A DNA stretch of 64,000 nt from Mytilus edulis (taxonomy: Eukaryota > Mollusca > Bivalvia > Mytilida > Mytilidae). Below, piece by piece: positions 46,401 through 58,790 of the stretch (positions are counted from its first letter, which is position 1; every line of letters begins with the position of its first letter). Under the pieces are notes generated by a model. The model ran no database searches, had not been told where the DNA came from, and saw only the letters and a list, made by a program, of their open reading frames with translations. The DNA lies in NCBI RefSeq assembly GCF_963676685.1, contig NC_092350.1, forward strand, positions 4,701,486 to 4,765,485. The letters are read 5' to 3'. The position numbers were made by a program, and so were the translations under genes.

Positions 46401-47289
46401 TTATGGAACATAATAAACTTGATTTACTCAATTATTTTGCCCGTATTGAAATATAATAAATGCATAAAGAAATAGATTGAGCAGCAAATAAATAAATGTT
46501 CCGGTCCGTATTACATGTACTAGTAATACACAAAAAAGGTCATTATTCAAACGACTCAAGATTTCCATGACATATAACATAAGTTTTGAAATCAATTACA
46601 GGTTATAACTGTTAGGATAAGCATATCACGACTGATATCAAATAGATATGACAACAAGCCGTAGGCGAGTATCACAGCACAACTTGTCAATCAAGTTATT
46701 CCATAAAAGGTCAGTGGTATGCTATAGACGATATTACTGGAATTATTACGAAGTTTTGTAAACCAGTTCTATTACAGTGTCATAAAATAATCGCAATATT
46801 TTGTAAGAAATTTTGGACTTGGATTTGAATAAATGTATGCAAACACGTTTTAAACATACTAGTAGCTGATGTCTTAAATTTGACATCTCTCGTTGTTCTT
46901 ATTCAATACATATTTTATGCGGGAAAGGTTGATCACAGATATTTCAAATTATCGCAACTTGGTTGTTTTGTGCCAACTGAGTAACTTTTAAGATATTAAT
47001 TAAATACTACTAAATCATAGTCTATAGATTTTATAAATATAGAAATAACACAAAAATGGAAAAATTGACAAGTTTGCATTGCTAATTTCGATTTGAGTAT
47101 GTATGTACTAAATTTTAATCGTCAGTTTTCATTAAGTATTTATTAATTTCAAACAAATAATATATCTCTAAATCTGACTTCGCCATACTAATGATCAATG
47201 TAATATCTGTATTAATTTTAATGGTTACTTTTTCAACACAAGCATATCAAAACTAGGTGACCGACTAACACTGGTCATTCAGATGACCC

Positions 47290-47406
47290 ACTCGTCTCTT
47301 CAGTCGGTTAAAGAGCTCTTAAGAGCTCATGTTCTTTGTTATTATGTATATATGAAACCCCGACTTTAAATAAAGATTACTTTACTTTACTTTACTTTAC
47401 TTTACT
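47290..47406 (+). repeat. Probable non-LTR element 3' end with pentamer tail
   Basis: A segment with GAAACCCCGACTTTAAATAA runs directly into about six TTACT repeats (47370-47406). Short tandem tails of this kind mark 3' ends of some LINEs and SINEs. No coding part remains. Confidence 0.45.
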
Positions 47407-47949
47407 ATAATTGACTTAATACTTTAATTATATATGTAAATTCACACTAAATGAACTTTTGACAATCAACATTCTAATGGTCACGTTTAAGCTTTGTAAA
47501 TGTCCTACAGTATGGTTACATTTGCCAAACTTGACAATGGATATTCGTTGTCTTTTCTATGCAGTCACTGATATACATGCACAAAGGAGTTAATAGCCAT
47601 TTTCACAATGCTGAATCCTTGTACCGTCTTCGTTTAAAGTACTTTCAAATTTGACTTCAAAACCGTTATTACTTCATTTGAACTCTCGTAGATATTAGTC
47701 TTATTGGCAAGCATACTACATCTCCTTTTTTTTTATATATATAAACAGTAGTTCAAATCAAGAACAAAATGTTACGTATAGGTCTTTTTTCCCCACGCCA
47801 CAAAAACATTTACATAGAAAAATTTGTTTCTATTTATATATGCGTTTTAGGTGCATTTCCTCCAACTTCCCTTCATACAAATATGCTATTGTTGTTTTTA
47901 ATAACAACAATCCTTTTTTATGTCTTGCGATAAATTTCAGTAACACCAT

Positions 47950-48060
47950 AAACTACAAATAGATCGGGGTTGCTGTCATGCATGTGCTCCGGAAGGTCTG
48001 CAGTTGGTCCTTCACAAGCAACATCCGTTGTTCTACTACCCGATAGCGAGAGGTACCTGT
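47950..48060 (+). repeat. Weak retroelement-tail fragment
   Basis: The block GCTCCGGAAGGTCTGCAG resembles the inverse of 38530-38570. Short and diverged. Confidence 0.3.
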
Positions 48061-48394
48061 TGAGCAAATGTATTCAGAGATTTTGGCTAATATTCTTTCT
48101 TTTACTAGCTGTGACAAGTATTGTATAATGTTAATCAAAAAGGATCAGAAACGTCAGTATAGTCTTATATGGTTGAAGACCCTCCCATATTTGCAAAGAT
48201 AAAGAACAGCAACTACAGCTTTATGTCATGAATAAAAGTGTTGACAAGTATATCTTTGGGACTTTTTCGTCTTTGTTCACCTAACATGCCATACTAGCTA
48301 TATATAGTATTCCAAAATTTTGAAGAAATAGGGTACGCAGAAAACAATTCTTAACCTGACAGGACTCCTCTCATTTAATTCGAATATCATAATA

Positions 48395-48480
48395 CTTTAA
48401 GCCGTATGGATTTTGTTCATTGTTAAAGGCCGTACACGTAGCCTCGAGTTAGTAACATTATCGTCATTTGCAGATTTATA
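48395..48480 (+). repeat. Family A fragment
   Basis: Contains TTCATTGTTAAAGGCCGTAC, a diverged match to the family-A interior. Confidence 0.5.
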
Positions 48481-49218
48481 CCAGGAACATAGATATACTG
48501 TTCCCATGTTATACCAACACTTGGCAAACTTGGCCTTGAAAAAAAACGGGTATTGTATTATGGGATTAGTCTACATTGTGAAATGTTGTCCGCGTCACCA
48601 TTGACATCAATATTGGAAATTTCCACACAGGAAATGACATTATGAACACCTTATTAAAGTTTACACATACACTCCTAATGATGTGATAATTTTACTTGTC
48701 ATGATGTATTGAGTAAGACCATGTGTTATATCTTATAGACAGGGTCTCGAGACATGGTCTATATATATCTTTATTCTCACAAACCAAATTACAAAGGTCT
48801 GTATGCATGATAAATCTTATGTAGAGAGACATCAAAAGAAAAGTAGGATCAACAATTTATAAGTTTGACTCTTTTATATAAAAATATACAAAAAAATAAA
48901 TATCAAATATAAACAATCTATAAATTATGAGATTTTTACAACAATATAACAATAATAGGTGGATTATCAACTCCTTTGTAGAATACAATAATAGGCTACA
49001 TGCTAACGGAGAACCTAATTCCCTCTACAGAGATACAACACTGACAATCTTAACTAGATTATCAACTCCAATACACCACGTGACTTCAGTCGGATTTTTG
49101 ATTCGATAGAACCTTTACGATGGCCAATGTCGGATTTCAGATTTTATAGAAAATGATTGTCATGTATGATTTGAGTCACGAAATGAGGAGTGGCCATACA
49201 CCATTACTTGGTTGCTGA

Positions 49219-49224
49219 TTTATT
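49219..49224 (-). terminator. Polyadenylation signal of the ETS gene (canonical isoform)
   Basis: AATAAA on the minus strand, about 150 bases after the stop codon of the distal terminal exon. For the proximal terminal exon, AATAAA hexamers occur in the AT-rich stretch near 49620-49670. Confidence 0.45.
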
Positions 49225-49374
49225 TCTATTCCTCTAATACTGATGTTTTGAGATTGTCCTTGGGCGGAATCTACCGAGCTCAACTCTCCGAGATCTTTTT
49301 GGTATTTCTCGTCATTCATCGTCATCTTTCGGAATTAACTGAAGCGGTTAACTAAGACTGGCAACCTAATGTTC

Positions 49375-49465
49375 TCATTCTTTCCAGCCAGTGGAAAATG
49401 GTCCAAATTTGTAAACCAGTCGTCTACCGTCGACTCGTTCGAGAATGCCTCGTTTGTAATAGTAC
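49375..49465 (-). CDS. ETS gene terminal exon, canonical ETS end
   Basis: Acceptor TTTCAG. It reads [13 protein letters not shown], then RRLVYKFG, and ends STGWKE and TGA. This is the usual second half of an ESE-type ETS domain: the end of recognition helix 3 and the following wing and strand. It joins 50496 in phase 2, completing the arginine of the YEKLSRAMR motif. Confidence 0.92.
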
Positions 49466-52400
49466 CTGAAAGTGCAAATAAACGGACGTTTAACAAGAGA
49501 TAATAAAAGCAAACAAATCTCATTTAATATGATAAAATCATCATGCACAATTCTACATATAATCTCTCACCAAATCATGCAATATTGAGATTAGTTATCG
49601 ATTGGTCTTTAAACTTACTGTGTTTATTATTTGACAAAATGTTTATTATGTAATTATATTTATTTACACGTCTATATTTAAAAATTGCAAGTACAAAAAT
49701 TAAACTGTTGACTACTTAATACATTTTTCAATTATTCAATTTCTATATTTCTTTAACATAAGGAGATGTGGTAACTATTTAAATAAAAAGAAGGTGTTAT
49801 AGAATAAGAAATAAAAAAAAAAAATAGAATTAGCAGTTTGGAAGAAAAAACGAAAAAAAGAATTAGTGCAAAAAAGAGGTTTAAAAGGAAAAAATAAATG
49901 AAATTGATTAAGTTAGCATGTGAGTAGAATTTAAAAAGAGGAAAAGAAAAAATAGAAAAGAAAATGTGTTGCAAAAAGTAAAGAAAAAAGAATGTGTGAA
50001 CTATTATAATTTGTTACGAAGTTAGACACAGAAAAAGACAGATACAACATGAAGCCCATAACCAAGCAAGCTTGTTAGTGCACATTATATATAAATATTA
50101 ACCTAAAGCATTCTCTACACCTCTTTCCATCCATAAGCTTTTGGACCGAATCTAAAGCATAATTTCTTCGGGAATTTGCCAGATTTTGGCACTTCAGCGA
50201 AGTAGCCAGCTGATCTACAGAACCTGCACATGGAAAAGGCAAACATTAGATATTGTCTTACTATGGAGACCCTCTAACCTCATAATCTTATCAATTATTC
50301 CACTTTCTTTTAAATAAATACAAGTTTCCTTACAGTCAAAGAGTCAATATTTTGTCACTTTAAGTGGATATAACCATTGAACAAAAAATAATAAATATTA
50401 TTGAACAAATATGCAACGATACATTTGACATCGCTTCCCATGCTACCATTGTCTAACTTTAACATGCTTTACTAGCTCTGTATATAAACACCTACCTCAT
50501 TGCTCGGCTCAGCTTCTCGTAAGTCATGCCTGGATTGTTCTTTTTACGTCCCCACATCTTGGCAACAGCTTCAGACTGCACGAATCTGAAAACTCCTGCT
50601 TCTTTATCTTCCCATCTCAATAATGTTGGGTTCAAACTGGGATCTTTTAATAAGTCTCTCACAAATTCCCACAAATGATTGCCCTTTGAACCCTGACCAA
50701 CACGTCGTCCCTTTTTCGGTTTTGTTTCTGTTGGGGACACTGGTTCGTCCATAAACACACCTTCGTCACTCGATACACTGGATTGTGGACGTGTTCGTTG
50801 ATATGGCGGTAATAATGGAATGTCGGTACAGGAATGATTTGATAGTGACAAAAATCGTGATCCGTCGTTGCTGATATCGCTTGATCGGTCAGATTCTGGA
50901 AATAAAAATAGAAGCCATTAAGTTTAATTTGATAAATAATATAAAATGAAATATTTGATACTAGCTATATAGTTTATTTATGTATACTAGTTAAAATTGT
51001 TAAATTGTTTAAATGTATTATGTAAGTTGTCCGCGTTCAAGCATCATTTTCCCATAGTAAAAATCCAGCCTTTTCAAATTAATCTCAATGTACTGATCAA
51101 GAATAAAATAAATGGACACGACCAATAAATGTTGACCCCTTACCATCTTCACTGATATAATCTAAGACTTGATCTCCGATTTGTAAGAATGCATCAGGGA
51201 TGTTAGATGGATCGTCGTCAAAGGGGATCCACATTCCTCCGATCTGTACTTTCCTCATACCATCCATATCGTCAATCTTTGTTACAAGGTTTAAATTCTC
51301 CTCTAACATTTCTATAAAGAAAGATATAAATAATAAATAAATAGAATACAAATTATCATTATTATAATAATAATAATAACAGACTTACTGATTTTCTTAA
51401 AGTAAATTGATAAACAAAAAGGTTGCCTCCCCCTTTTCCCTTAAATTGTATGAGTTATTCTCCTTTTCACTCTCTTTGTTATTCTATTTACTTATTTTTA
51501 AACTACAGCTATATAAAATTTATTAAATTTATAGCGATGAAAATGTTTTGTAAACTTACTTTCTGTTCGTGTATCTATGTTGACTGGTTCAATATTTTCT
51601 GAGATTTGGTACATTTTGTAGAACTCTGGAACATTTGTGTTCAAATAATCTGTTGTATAGTCACATGGTGCAGGTTCAATAAAACGTCCTGAAATCATAA
51701 ATAACCGAGAACTGCAAATAATGTACTCAACTTGTAAATAACAGTTTATTGTATAAAGTTATTCCTAATTTATGTGTAAATCTAGACAACATTTTGTGAA
51801 CACTCTGACGTAAAATGACACCAAAAATGATTTATCAAACTGTTTTAATTAGTCTGCACTACAGAAATAAACTTTTATCTTTTTTTGTCACCCATTCATT
51901 ATTTTTCATGGATTTTGAATAAAACAAGCATTAATCTGAAGAAATTTACCTTGATTAAGACAACTACGGAATGTGTCGTACAAAGACTTTCCATAATAAC
52001 TATCACAGTCAAGGAAATCGGCTAGAGTCATTCTGCAAAGCTGAGACCCGGTAATGTTCTGGAATTTCTCGCCTCTGATTGGTGATTCACTTTCTGGGAA
52101 CAGTTCATCAGCAACATAGTACACCCAGTCTAAAACTTCCCTGCTTTCCCAATGTTCTGGATGTTTTCGTGTCCAGCTCAATAATTGTGTATTTTCACTT
52201 TGTTCAGTGTATTCTGAAAACGATAATCATCAAGAATATAAATACCATGTTAAAATTTAACTTTAGTTTTTAACTTTATCTTTTTCAAATAAAAATCATG
52301 TTTACTTAGTTATTTATGAAAAAAAAATTCTTTCAAGTAATTGATTCAAACAGTCATCAAAGTATAATAAGTTTAGTATATATTTACCCATTTTGGTTGA

Positions 52401-53072
52401 TAAATCCATGAATGTTTTAGTTTCGTATTCTGCTGATGGACTGCAGCAGCCGTATATTTTCTCTTGTTTGATAATCATTGGTTCTTGTTCATGGAAAGAC
52501 AATTCAGATTCTGACATGTCGCTATGGTAACCTTCAGATGGAACCTTCAAAAACAAACGCAATAATTGTTCAGTTAAATTCATTTTCAAACAAGTCTTTA
52601 TAAACAACGAACTGATCACTTCACACATGTAAGGAGTAAATGAACAAAATTAAATTTAAACACTTATTTTATTCAATTATGAAAAAATTCACCAAACTGG
52701 ATTAGATATTCGGGGAAATGATTTAGAAATTAAATGATATTACAATTCTCACAGACTATAAGATATAATCCTTTATTTATATTTTAATAAATCCATTATG
52801 ACTAAGGCATGATTAACATATAGCCTTTGTCCACCTTTTAAAAACTATAAGTAAATACAATAAATGTGTGCAAGTTTTCTTTTCAGCATCACATAATAGA
52901 AATAAACCATCCATGCATTATGTTGGTAATTTGTATTGATTTTTATTCTTGATTTTCATTTCTTCAATTTATAACATTCTTCAAGATATTGATTATTTAA
53001 TATTTTTTTCTTTATCCTTTTTACGTTTGTTTATATTTGATTTATACTTACTATTTGTGGAGATGAAGCCAT
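49375..53072 (-). CDS. ESE-type ETS transcription factor (ELF3/EHF/ELF5-like)
   Basis: Nuclear DNA-binding regulator. Coding exons on the minus strand: 53072-53052 (MASSPQI), 52544-52388, 52213-51950, 51688-51560, 51311-51144, 50895-50496, then a terminal exon, 49465-49375 (409 residues) or 50223-50115 (415 residues). All junctions are GT-AG and all phases agree. Residues about 60-147 form a Pointed/SAM domain ([19 protein letters not shown] ... [12 protein letters not shown]). A basic AT-hook-like KPKKGRRVG precedes the ETS domain, which starts at about residue 319 ([11 protein letters not shown]) and has the recognition-helix residues YEKLSRAMR. Pointed plus AT-hook-like plus ETS is the ELF3 layout, and the ETS sequence is of ESE type. 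The first exon (from 53118) is open further upstream (PISPQFPLSQDDLID), so the true start may be in an earlier exon; the chosen ATG is the first supported. Confidence 0.93.
50115..50223 (-). CDS. ETS gene alternative terminal exon, divergent ETS end
   Basis: Acceptor ATGTGCAG, same phase 2 as the canonical exon. It reads [12 protein letters not shown], then [14 protein letters not shown], and ends KAYGWKEV and TAG. It aligns with the canonical exon (shared G, V, the KK/RR-L pair, FGP, GWKE) but replaces YYYKR at the end of the recognition helix and is four residues longer in the wing. It lies between the shared ETS exon and the canonical exon, so it looks like an exon duplication used as a mutually exclusive 3' exon. 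Confidence 0.82.
51950..52213 (-). CDS. ETS gene exon encoding the Pointed domain
   Basis: A 264-base exon bounded by TTTTCAG and GTAAAT. It encodes almost all of the Pointed (SAM-like) domain, including WTRKHPEHW and [17 protein letters not shown]. Pointed domains mediate protein-protein contact in ETS factors. Confidence 0.9.
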
Positions 53073-53118
53073 ATCAATGAGATCGTCCTGACTTAGGGGG
53101 AACTGTGGTGAAATGGGT

Positions 53119-54252
53119 CTGAAATACATAGAATGATAACGATGTAAATCTCCTATGTCAGTGGTATAACTAGTTGTAGCACTCATACTGTACATTATAT
53201 GATTAAAGTCCGTTAGTCTGAGAGAGATGTTGTATAGATGGTAACTTATTGCACTGTATGAAGTAAGCTTATAAGTCCGAATGTTTTATAAGATTTCGGT
53301 CTCTTTACACCGTTTTCTCATTAATTACAAATAACAACTATGAAATCTTACGGCACGCGGCATCATTTTATAAACCGACAGCCCTCCAATAATCAAAAGA
53401 CATTAAAGGCCTAAAGCATTTGTAAGATTGTAACCAATATATGACTACAAAGTTTTCGGAGTTCCATCCCACGTTTTCTGCGACGATTCTACCCGAAATT
53501 CCTGTAGGCCATATATCTACCTGTCGTAGGTAAAACTTTGATTGATCATTTGACAAGAGCTTTAACACTGTAAACAGGCCAAATCTTGGAAAACTCTAAT
53601 CGCTATCATCTTTAAAATTGAAAAATAGCCTCTGGTCATTTTATGAATTTTATGTAGATATGATGATCCTTTATGCAATTATCTGTGCATAAAAACGGAT
53701 CACTGTTTACTTATTAATAAGATAACATCACGCTTAAAAATGTCAAAATTAAAAAATTTCCTGAAAAAGTGTAGGATTTGATGTTAAAATGTCAAAGTGC
53801 ATTTGGCATTTATCGATTAATAAGACATGGCGAAGATTAGCATCACGAAAATCGATGGCAATATTAGGTCAAATTATGTTGAGTCTTCAGATTATTGTTT
53901 TCAATCATTATATATGTTAGAATCTTTGTGTATACATATGTTCATTAAAAGCAAACTGTACTCTTCAGTGCAGACATAGTTATGTTTTATGTAAAATGAC
54001 ATCGGCTTGAAATAGCAGTAAATATTAATGTCTCTTTTGTTTTTGTAGCTGCCATTACAAAAAGGATAGAGTAAAAACAGCATGTTTATTTATTAAATTA
54101 TATCAGAAGAATAACTTTGAATTAAATAAATAAATAAGTTTATAATTCAGATGACATTCATAAAATATTCTAAAAATATATAAATAAAAAAAGTATAACA
54201 CTAAAAAATCAATTATCTATCATATGCAAAATATAATAAATAAATCACATAC
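53119..54252 (-). other. Probable first intron of the ETS gene
   Basis: AT-rich sequence between the exon at 53118-53052 and a possible 5' exon. No other exon was recognised in it. Confidence 0.4.
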
Positions 54253-54325
54253 CGATTATTAAAGATGCTTTTGACTGCTGATGTTGCAGACGGTTGACAG
54301 AATATTTTAAAATTAACACTTTACT
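54253..54325 (-). other. Possible 5' exon of the ETS gene
   Basis: A good donor (AATCG then GTATGTG) ends at 54253. Joined to 53118 the frame stays open (SAVKSIFNNRPISPQ) back to a TAA without an ATG, so this exon would be untranslated or lie downstream of another coding exon. Confidence 0.35.
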
Positions 54326-54349
54326 ATCCTACATTTAATTCATTTGTAA

Positions 54350-54357
54350 TATTTATA
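54350..54357 (-). promoter_or_regulatory. Candidate TATA box for the ETS gene
   Basis: TATAAATA on the minus strand, about 97 bases before the candidate donor. Frequent AT runs make chance occurrence likely. Confidence 0.25.
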
Positions 54358-54399
54358 TGTGTATTAGTTTACTATATACAATCTGAAGCCACGTGATAC

Positions 54400-56600
54400 A
54401 GAAATATTGGATTGAAGGGGAAATTCCCGTTCTGAGTACACTGGATCTCATTGGTCTGACGTGAACTGCTTTTTAGGTCATCGATTTAGCTTTTTAACTA
54501 GCTGTACAGCATTATTGTCTAGTCTTAACCTTGGATGATTGAGTTACAAATAACGTTGCTTTAAAGTGTCCATTCATAAATTACTATTTTGTGAAATAAT
54601 TCCGATAAAAACAAATTATTTTATTTTCAATAAATATAAATCGTATTCCCTTTAAATAGTATTGCCCTGGTTTTAGGTCAGTCAGTAAGGACATTAAGAA
54701 ACAGGTGGGGTGTTTTGTGGTTTATGACAATGATACAAGCTATGAATTATACATACAATATACATCTAGGTTATAACATATAAATGCAGTACATTGGATT
54801 GTTTTTTAAAGCTTAAAGTCTTTAAGCTAAAATACGAATTAAGGGTACATGGTAAAGAGCCAGCAACCATACAACAATAACACAGAAAAGACATTTCAAG
54901 GTATAATTGTCAATCATATAAATTCTAACTGTTTATTGGAGGGTCAAGTTGATTGATTTTTGAAAAGGGGGATGGGATATTCATTTTTTATCTTGCTAGT
55001 ACGGGGTATTTATTTCCCTTCTTTACGCAACTAGTTCCTGCAATGGCTTGCAATTCATTTTCATGCTATTTTGTCAGTTTTCGTAATTTTTTTCAGTTAT
55101 CAGCAGGCCAGCTTATTCTTTTTCAAAATCCTCCTACCCGCCTCCTATAATAGCAAATGGCCATCCCTTAGGGGAACGACCACTTAACCTCAAAGGTGGG
55201 TTGGGGAGGGGGTTATGTTTTTTCCTAAAAAAAATATTCTGATTCCAAAATGATGATAAAAAAAAAATCTTCTGAATCCTGATTTTCCCCATACCTCAAG
55301 TACCTTGTAGTGTTAAATTTTGAACCAAAAATGTTTGATTGTTAGCGTTGAAAAAACTAAATAAAATTCTCTGACAGAAAACCATACCCCCTCCTCTTGA
55401 AGGTAACAGCTGCTTCCTTTTGCAATTTATTAAGCCTTCAACACTCCTAAACCCCCATGTTAGTTAACAGCTGATACTTTCAATACTTTTACATATATAT
55501 TCCATCAGTACCAAAATTCCGTAAATGATAAAAGTAAAGTAAGTTAAAGTCAAATCAACTCATTTTTCCATCAATTCGTGCAATAGTACAATTTGAAAAT
55601 TGGTGCATTTTAGAACTACTGTAGACCATCTTTTATGACCTTTTAAATTTAGAAAAAAAGAAAAATGACTATAAAAAAAAATGACAAGAAGTCGATAGAC
55701 ATTTTTTTTTTTATTATTAATTTATAATATAAACTCAAACGTGATTGCATATGTGTAATACACTACAAACGTGATTTCTTTTCAGCTGCAATTTAAATAT
55801 TTGAATGCATTTTTCTCAATTTGCTTTTAAAAGTACCTATTCAGGGTGCTCCTATAGCGTATATCGTGAACAACTGCCAGCAAAGAAATTCTTTCAATTC
55901 AATTTGACAATGAACGGCAAAAAGGGGATTTTTGTTAAACAAACTAAAATCAATTTTATCAGCTTATAGATTGGTTTACATTACCTGTATTTTTAAACTC
56001 TGTTGTACAGGTACTAATCAGCTGACTAGGGAAATCTACCTAAAACTGATCAAGCGAGGTAGGTACTAGACGTATCAGTAATTCTCAGTGTTTGTAATCT
56101 ATAATTATCAACGATTATAGAGCTAAAGAGCTGTGTGTATTGCTGTACAATGTTAAAGAATTTCAGAAAAAAATGCTTTGACAATAAAAAGTGTTTATGC
56201 AATCTAGTACATTATAGGTGTCGATATATTATATCTATATGTCAGACTAAAATGACATCACCAGGGCGTAATGCTAAATTCTAGGGTTGTTAACTAATTT
56301 ATTTCTTTATATAAGTTCAATTTCCTTAACAATCAGATTTTTCTTTTTCATTGCAATAAAATTTGAAATACTTTGCTTATAAATAAAAGCATTAGATACT
56401 TAATATATCACAAAAGAAGTTCTAGAACTAAGAGACAACTGTAGCTAGATTGTTTAATGGTAAATGACGGAAAAATTGCATGTTAGAGGCTTAAAAAAAC
56501 GAAAATTAAAACCCACGATTGTTGACTAAGACTACATTTTATAAGCTATGCAATGATCTCAGATTGAAAATAAAATTCGAGAGGGAAATTATAAAAGTCC
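54400..56600. other. Upstream of the ETS gene, no gene seen
   Basis: AT-rich, with no exon recognised. It could hold ETS gene regulatory sites but nothing in it can be pinned down. Confidence 0.5.
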
Positions 56601-56615
56601 TTGATGGAGTGATGA

Positions 56616-56800
56616 TTGTTTAACGTCCAGTGGCAAGTATTTCATTCATGCATTTAAGGACAAAAATAATTTCCCATAACAAAACAAAACCATATATCAG
56701 TCATAGTGCATCTGCAGTACAACAGCTTCAACATGATGTATTATAGACATACACATAAGTCATAGTGCATCTGCAGAACAACAGCTTCAACATGAGATGA
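56616..56800 (+). repeat. Dispersed repeat fragment with a tandem duplication
   Basis: Starts with TGATTGTTTAACGTCCAGTG, which I recall as a common bivalve repeat block. It continues with a duplicated segment (CATAGTGCATCTGCAG) at 56700 and 56759. Confidence 0.5.
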
Positions 56801-57756
56801 AGTGTATGTCCGTCAGGAATTGATTTTTTCAGTCAGTTCTCTCATTATTCTTAATAGAATGGTATTTTATATTTGTATATTGTCTGTTTTATATTGTGTA
56901 TTTATTATGTATGTTCTGTATATGTATGTATTGCAAGTAGTGAGACTATAATAAAATATTGAATCTTTAATCTATATACAATCATATATTGATCATCGAA
57001 TTCGTAATTGTATGATGCAAAATTATGGGATGTTGTTTTTGTTTTTCTAAGAAGATCTGTCTTATTAAAAAAAATAATAATTAGCCAGACTTTGCATAGA
57101 CTGCTGCAAAGATATCGTATGATTTTTTAAAAGACTTTGTTTTACTTATTGTTTTAATCGTGCTATCAGGTTTATCGATATTGATCAGTAAATAAATCAA
57201 TGATTTATATATATTGGAGAGATTGGTGTAATAAATACATACATTATTGTAAATATTAATATATTACATCTTTTGAACTATATATCCTGCAGGCTACACA
57301 AAATATTCAAAAACATTGTAAAACACCTGATACTTTTAATCGTAAATATTTTTATAATACACACTTTGAAGTGTTACTCCAGGCATACGTTTGTAAGTAT
57401 AACACCAACACCAAATTCAAATATTTAACTTGATATAAAAACAAAAACAAAATAAAAACAAATTGTTCCCTTCCTAGAAAGCTTGAACAATAAAGAAGCA
57501 AGGTCCTTCACATTACCGCAGAAATATATTTCTATAAATGAAACTGAAGTACACTGATACAATACAATTGTATTGATAATAAATGTAGGTGTATATAGAC
57601 ATTTGTACAAATTCATCTATGTTTCTAAGTATCCATTTAGGAACATAACACTTATACTGATAGAATTCGACACGGAAAATATCCCCCACAATAATCATTA
57701 TCTATTCGACAAGGAGTTTTTCAAGTTTCTGTACAGGCAAAATAAATATACATGCA

Positions 57757-58195
57757 AGAAGATGTAGTATGAGTGCAAATGAGACAACTGTCCACCAAAA
57801 AGCATTATTCGCATTAAATTGGTCTTCTTTCAATAAAAAGTTCAGACAAAGTCAAATGATTCAAAATAAAGCAACTTTAAACAGCAAATTACAATCACCA
57901 CTAACCAATTCTAGAAAAAACAAAGATTAGAACAAAACCTTTCGGATCTCGGGTTAGCGTTGCGTCTTGCTTTTTACACAGACTAGACTATAAGTGTTTC
58001 TTTTTTTTTATATAGATTTGACCTTCTGTTTTTCCGTTTGAATGGTTTTTGCACTAGTAAGTTTTGGGGCTCTTTATAGCTTACTGTTCGGTGTGAGCCA
58101 AGACTCCGTGTTGAAGACCGTATAATTTGTTACGTTTATAAATTGTGACTTGATGGAGAGTTGTCCCATTGGCACTCATACCTCATCTTCTCATA
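57757..58195. repeat. Family A pair in inverted orientation
   Basis: 57757-57850 begins AGAAGATGTAGTATGAGTGC, and 58060-58195 ends with the inverse (GGCACTCATACCTCATCTTC). The roughly 40-bp inverted ends, with about 350 bases between, suggest one element with terminal inverted repeats instead of two separate fragments. Confidence 0.6.
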
Positions 58196-58689
58196 TCTAT
58201 AGAACACACATGTTTTAAACATTATATAAAAATGTATAACAAAAATAATGAGCTCTAAGGTTAATTAAAAAAGGGAGCCATAAAAACCTGACAAAATCAA
58301 GAGTTATCAATCAATGTTCCGATTGAAAAGCTTTTGTCATGTTCCTGACTTGGTACAAGATTTGTCTGAAAAAATGGTCGGTTAAATCTGGTGTTATTGT
58401 TAGCTTAACTTCATACTTGTATTAAGGTTGTTCACATATCTGCTATATTATCAAAATCAGCATGATTAGGGGAGCAACCCAAAGAGACATAAACGGTAAA
58501 AGTGACATTAGTTGGAATCAAACAGCTAAAATTGTGTAAACATACGTCACAAATGCCCCCGCAACATTCTGATTTTGCAATTATAAAGTCTTATTTTGCG
58601 TTTTATTCAGGGATTTGTTGTTAGTTGCTGTCTATCTTAATTCTTGTTTTTTTTTATCATCAGTTGGTTGCCTTTCCGTTTGATTTCTT

Positions 58690-58790
58690 TAACATGTTGT
58701 CATTTCGAGCCTTGTATAGCTGTGGACTTTACGGTGTGGGTTTTGCTCATTGTTAGAACACTATACAGTGACCTATATGACTGTTTCAGT
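58690..58790 (+). repeat. Family A fragment
   Basis: Contains TGTCATTTCGAGCCTTGTAT and GGGTTTTGCTCATTGTTAGA, a diverged match to the family-A interior. Confidence 0.5.

Noticed and set aside
49335-49523. 62-codon frame overlapping the canonical ETS terminal exon
   Set aside because: Wrong frame. The spliced phase 2 reading gives the conserved ETS domain end instead.
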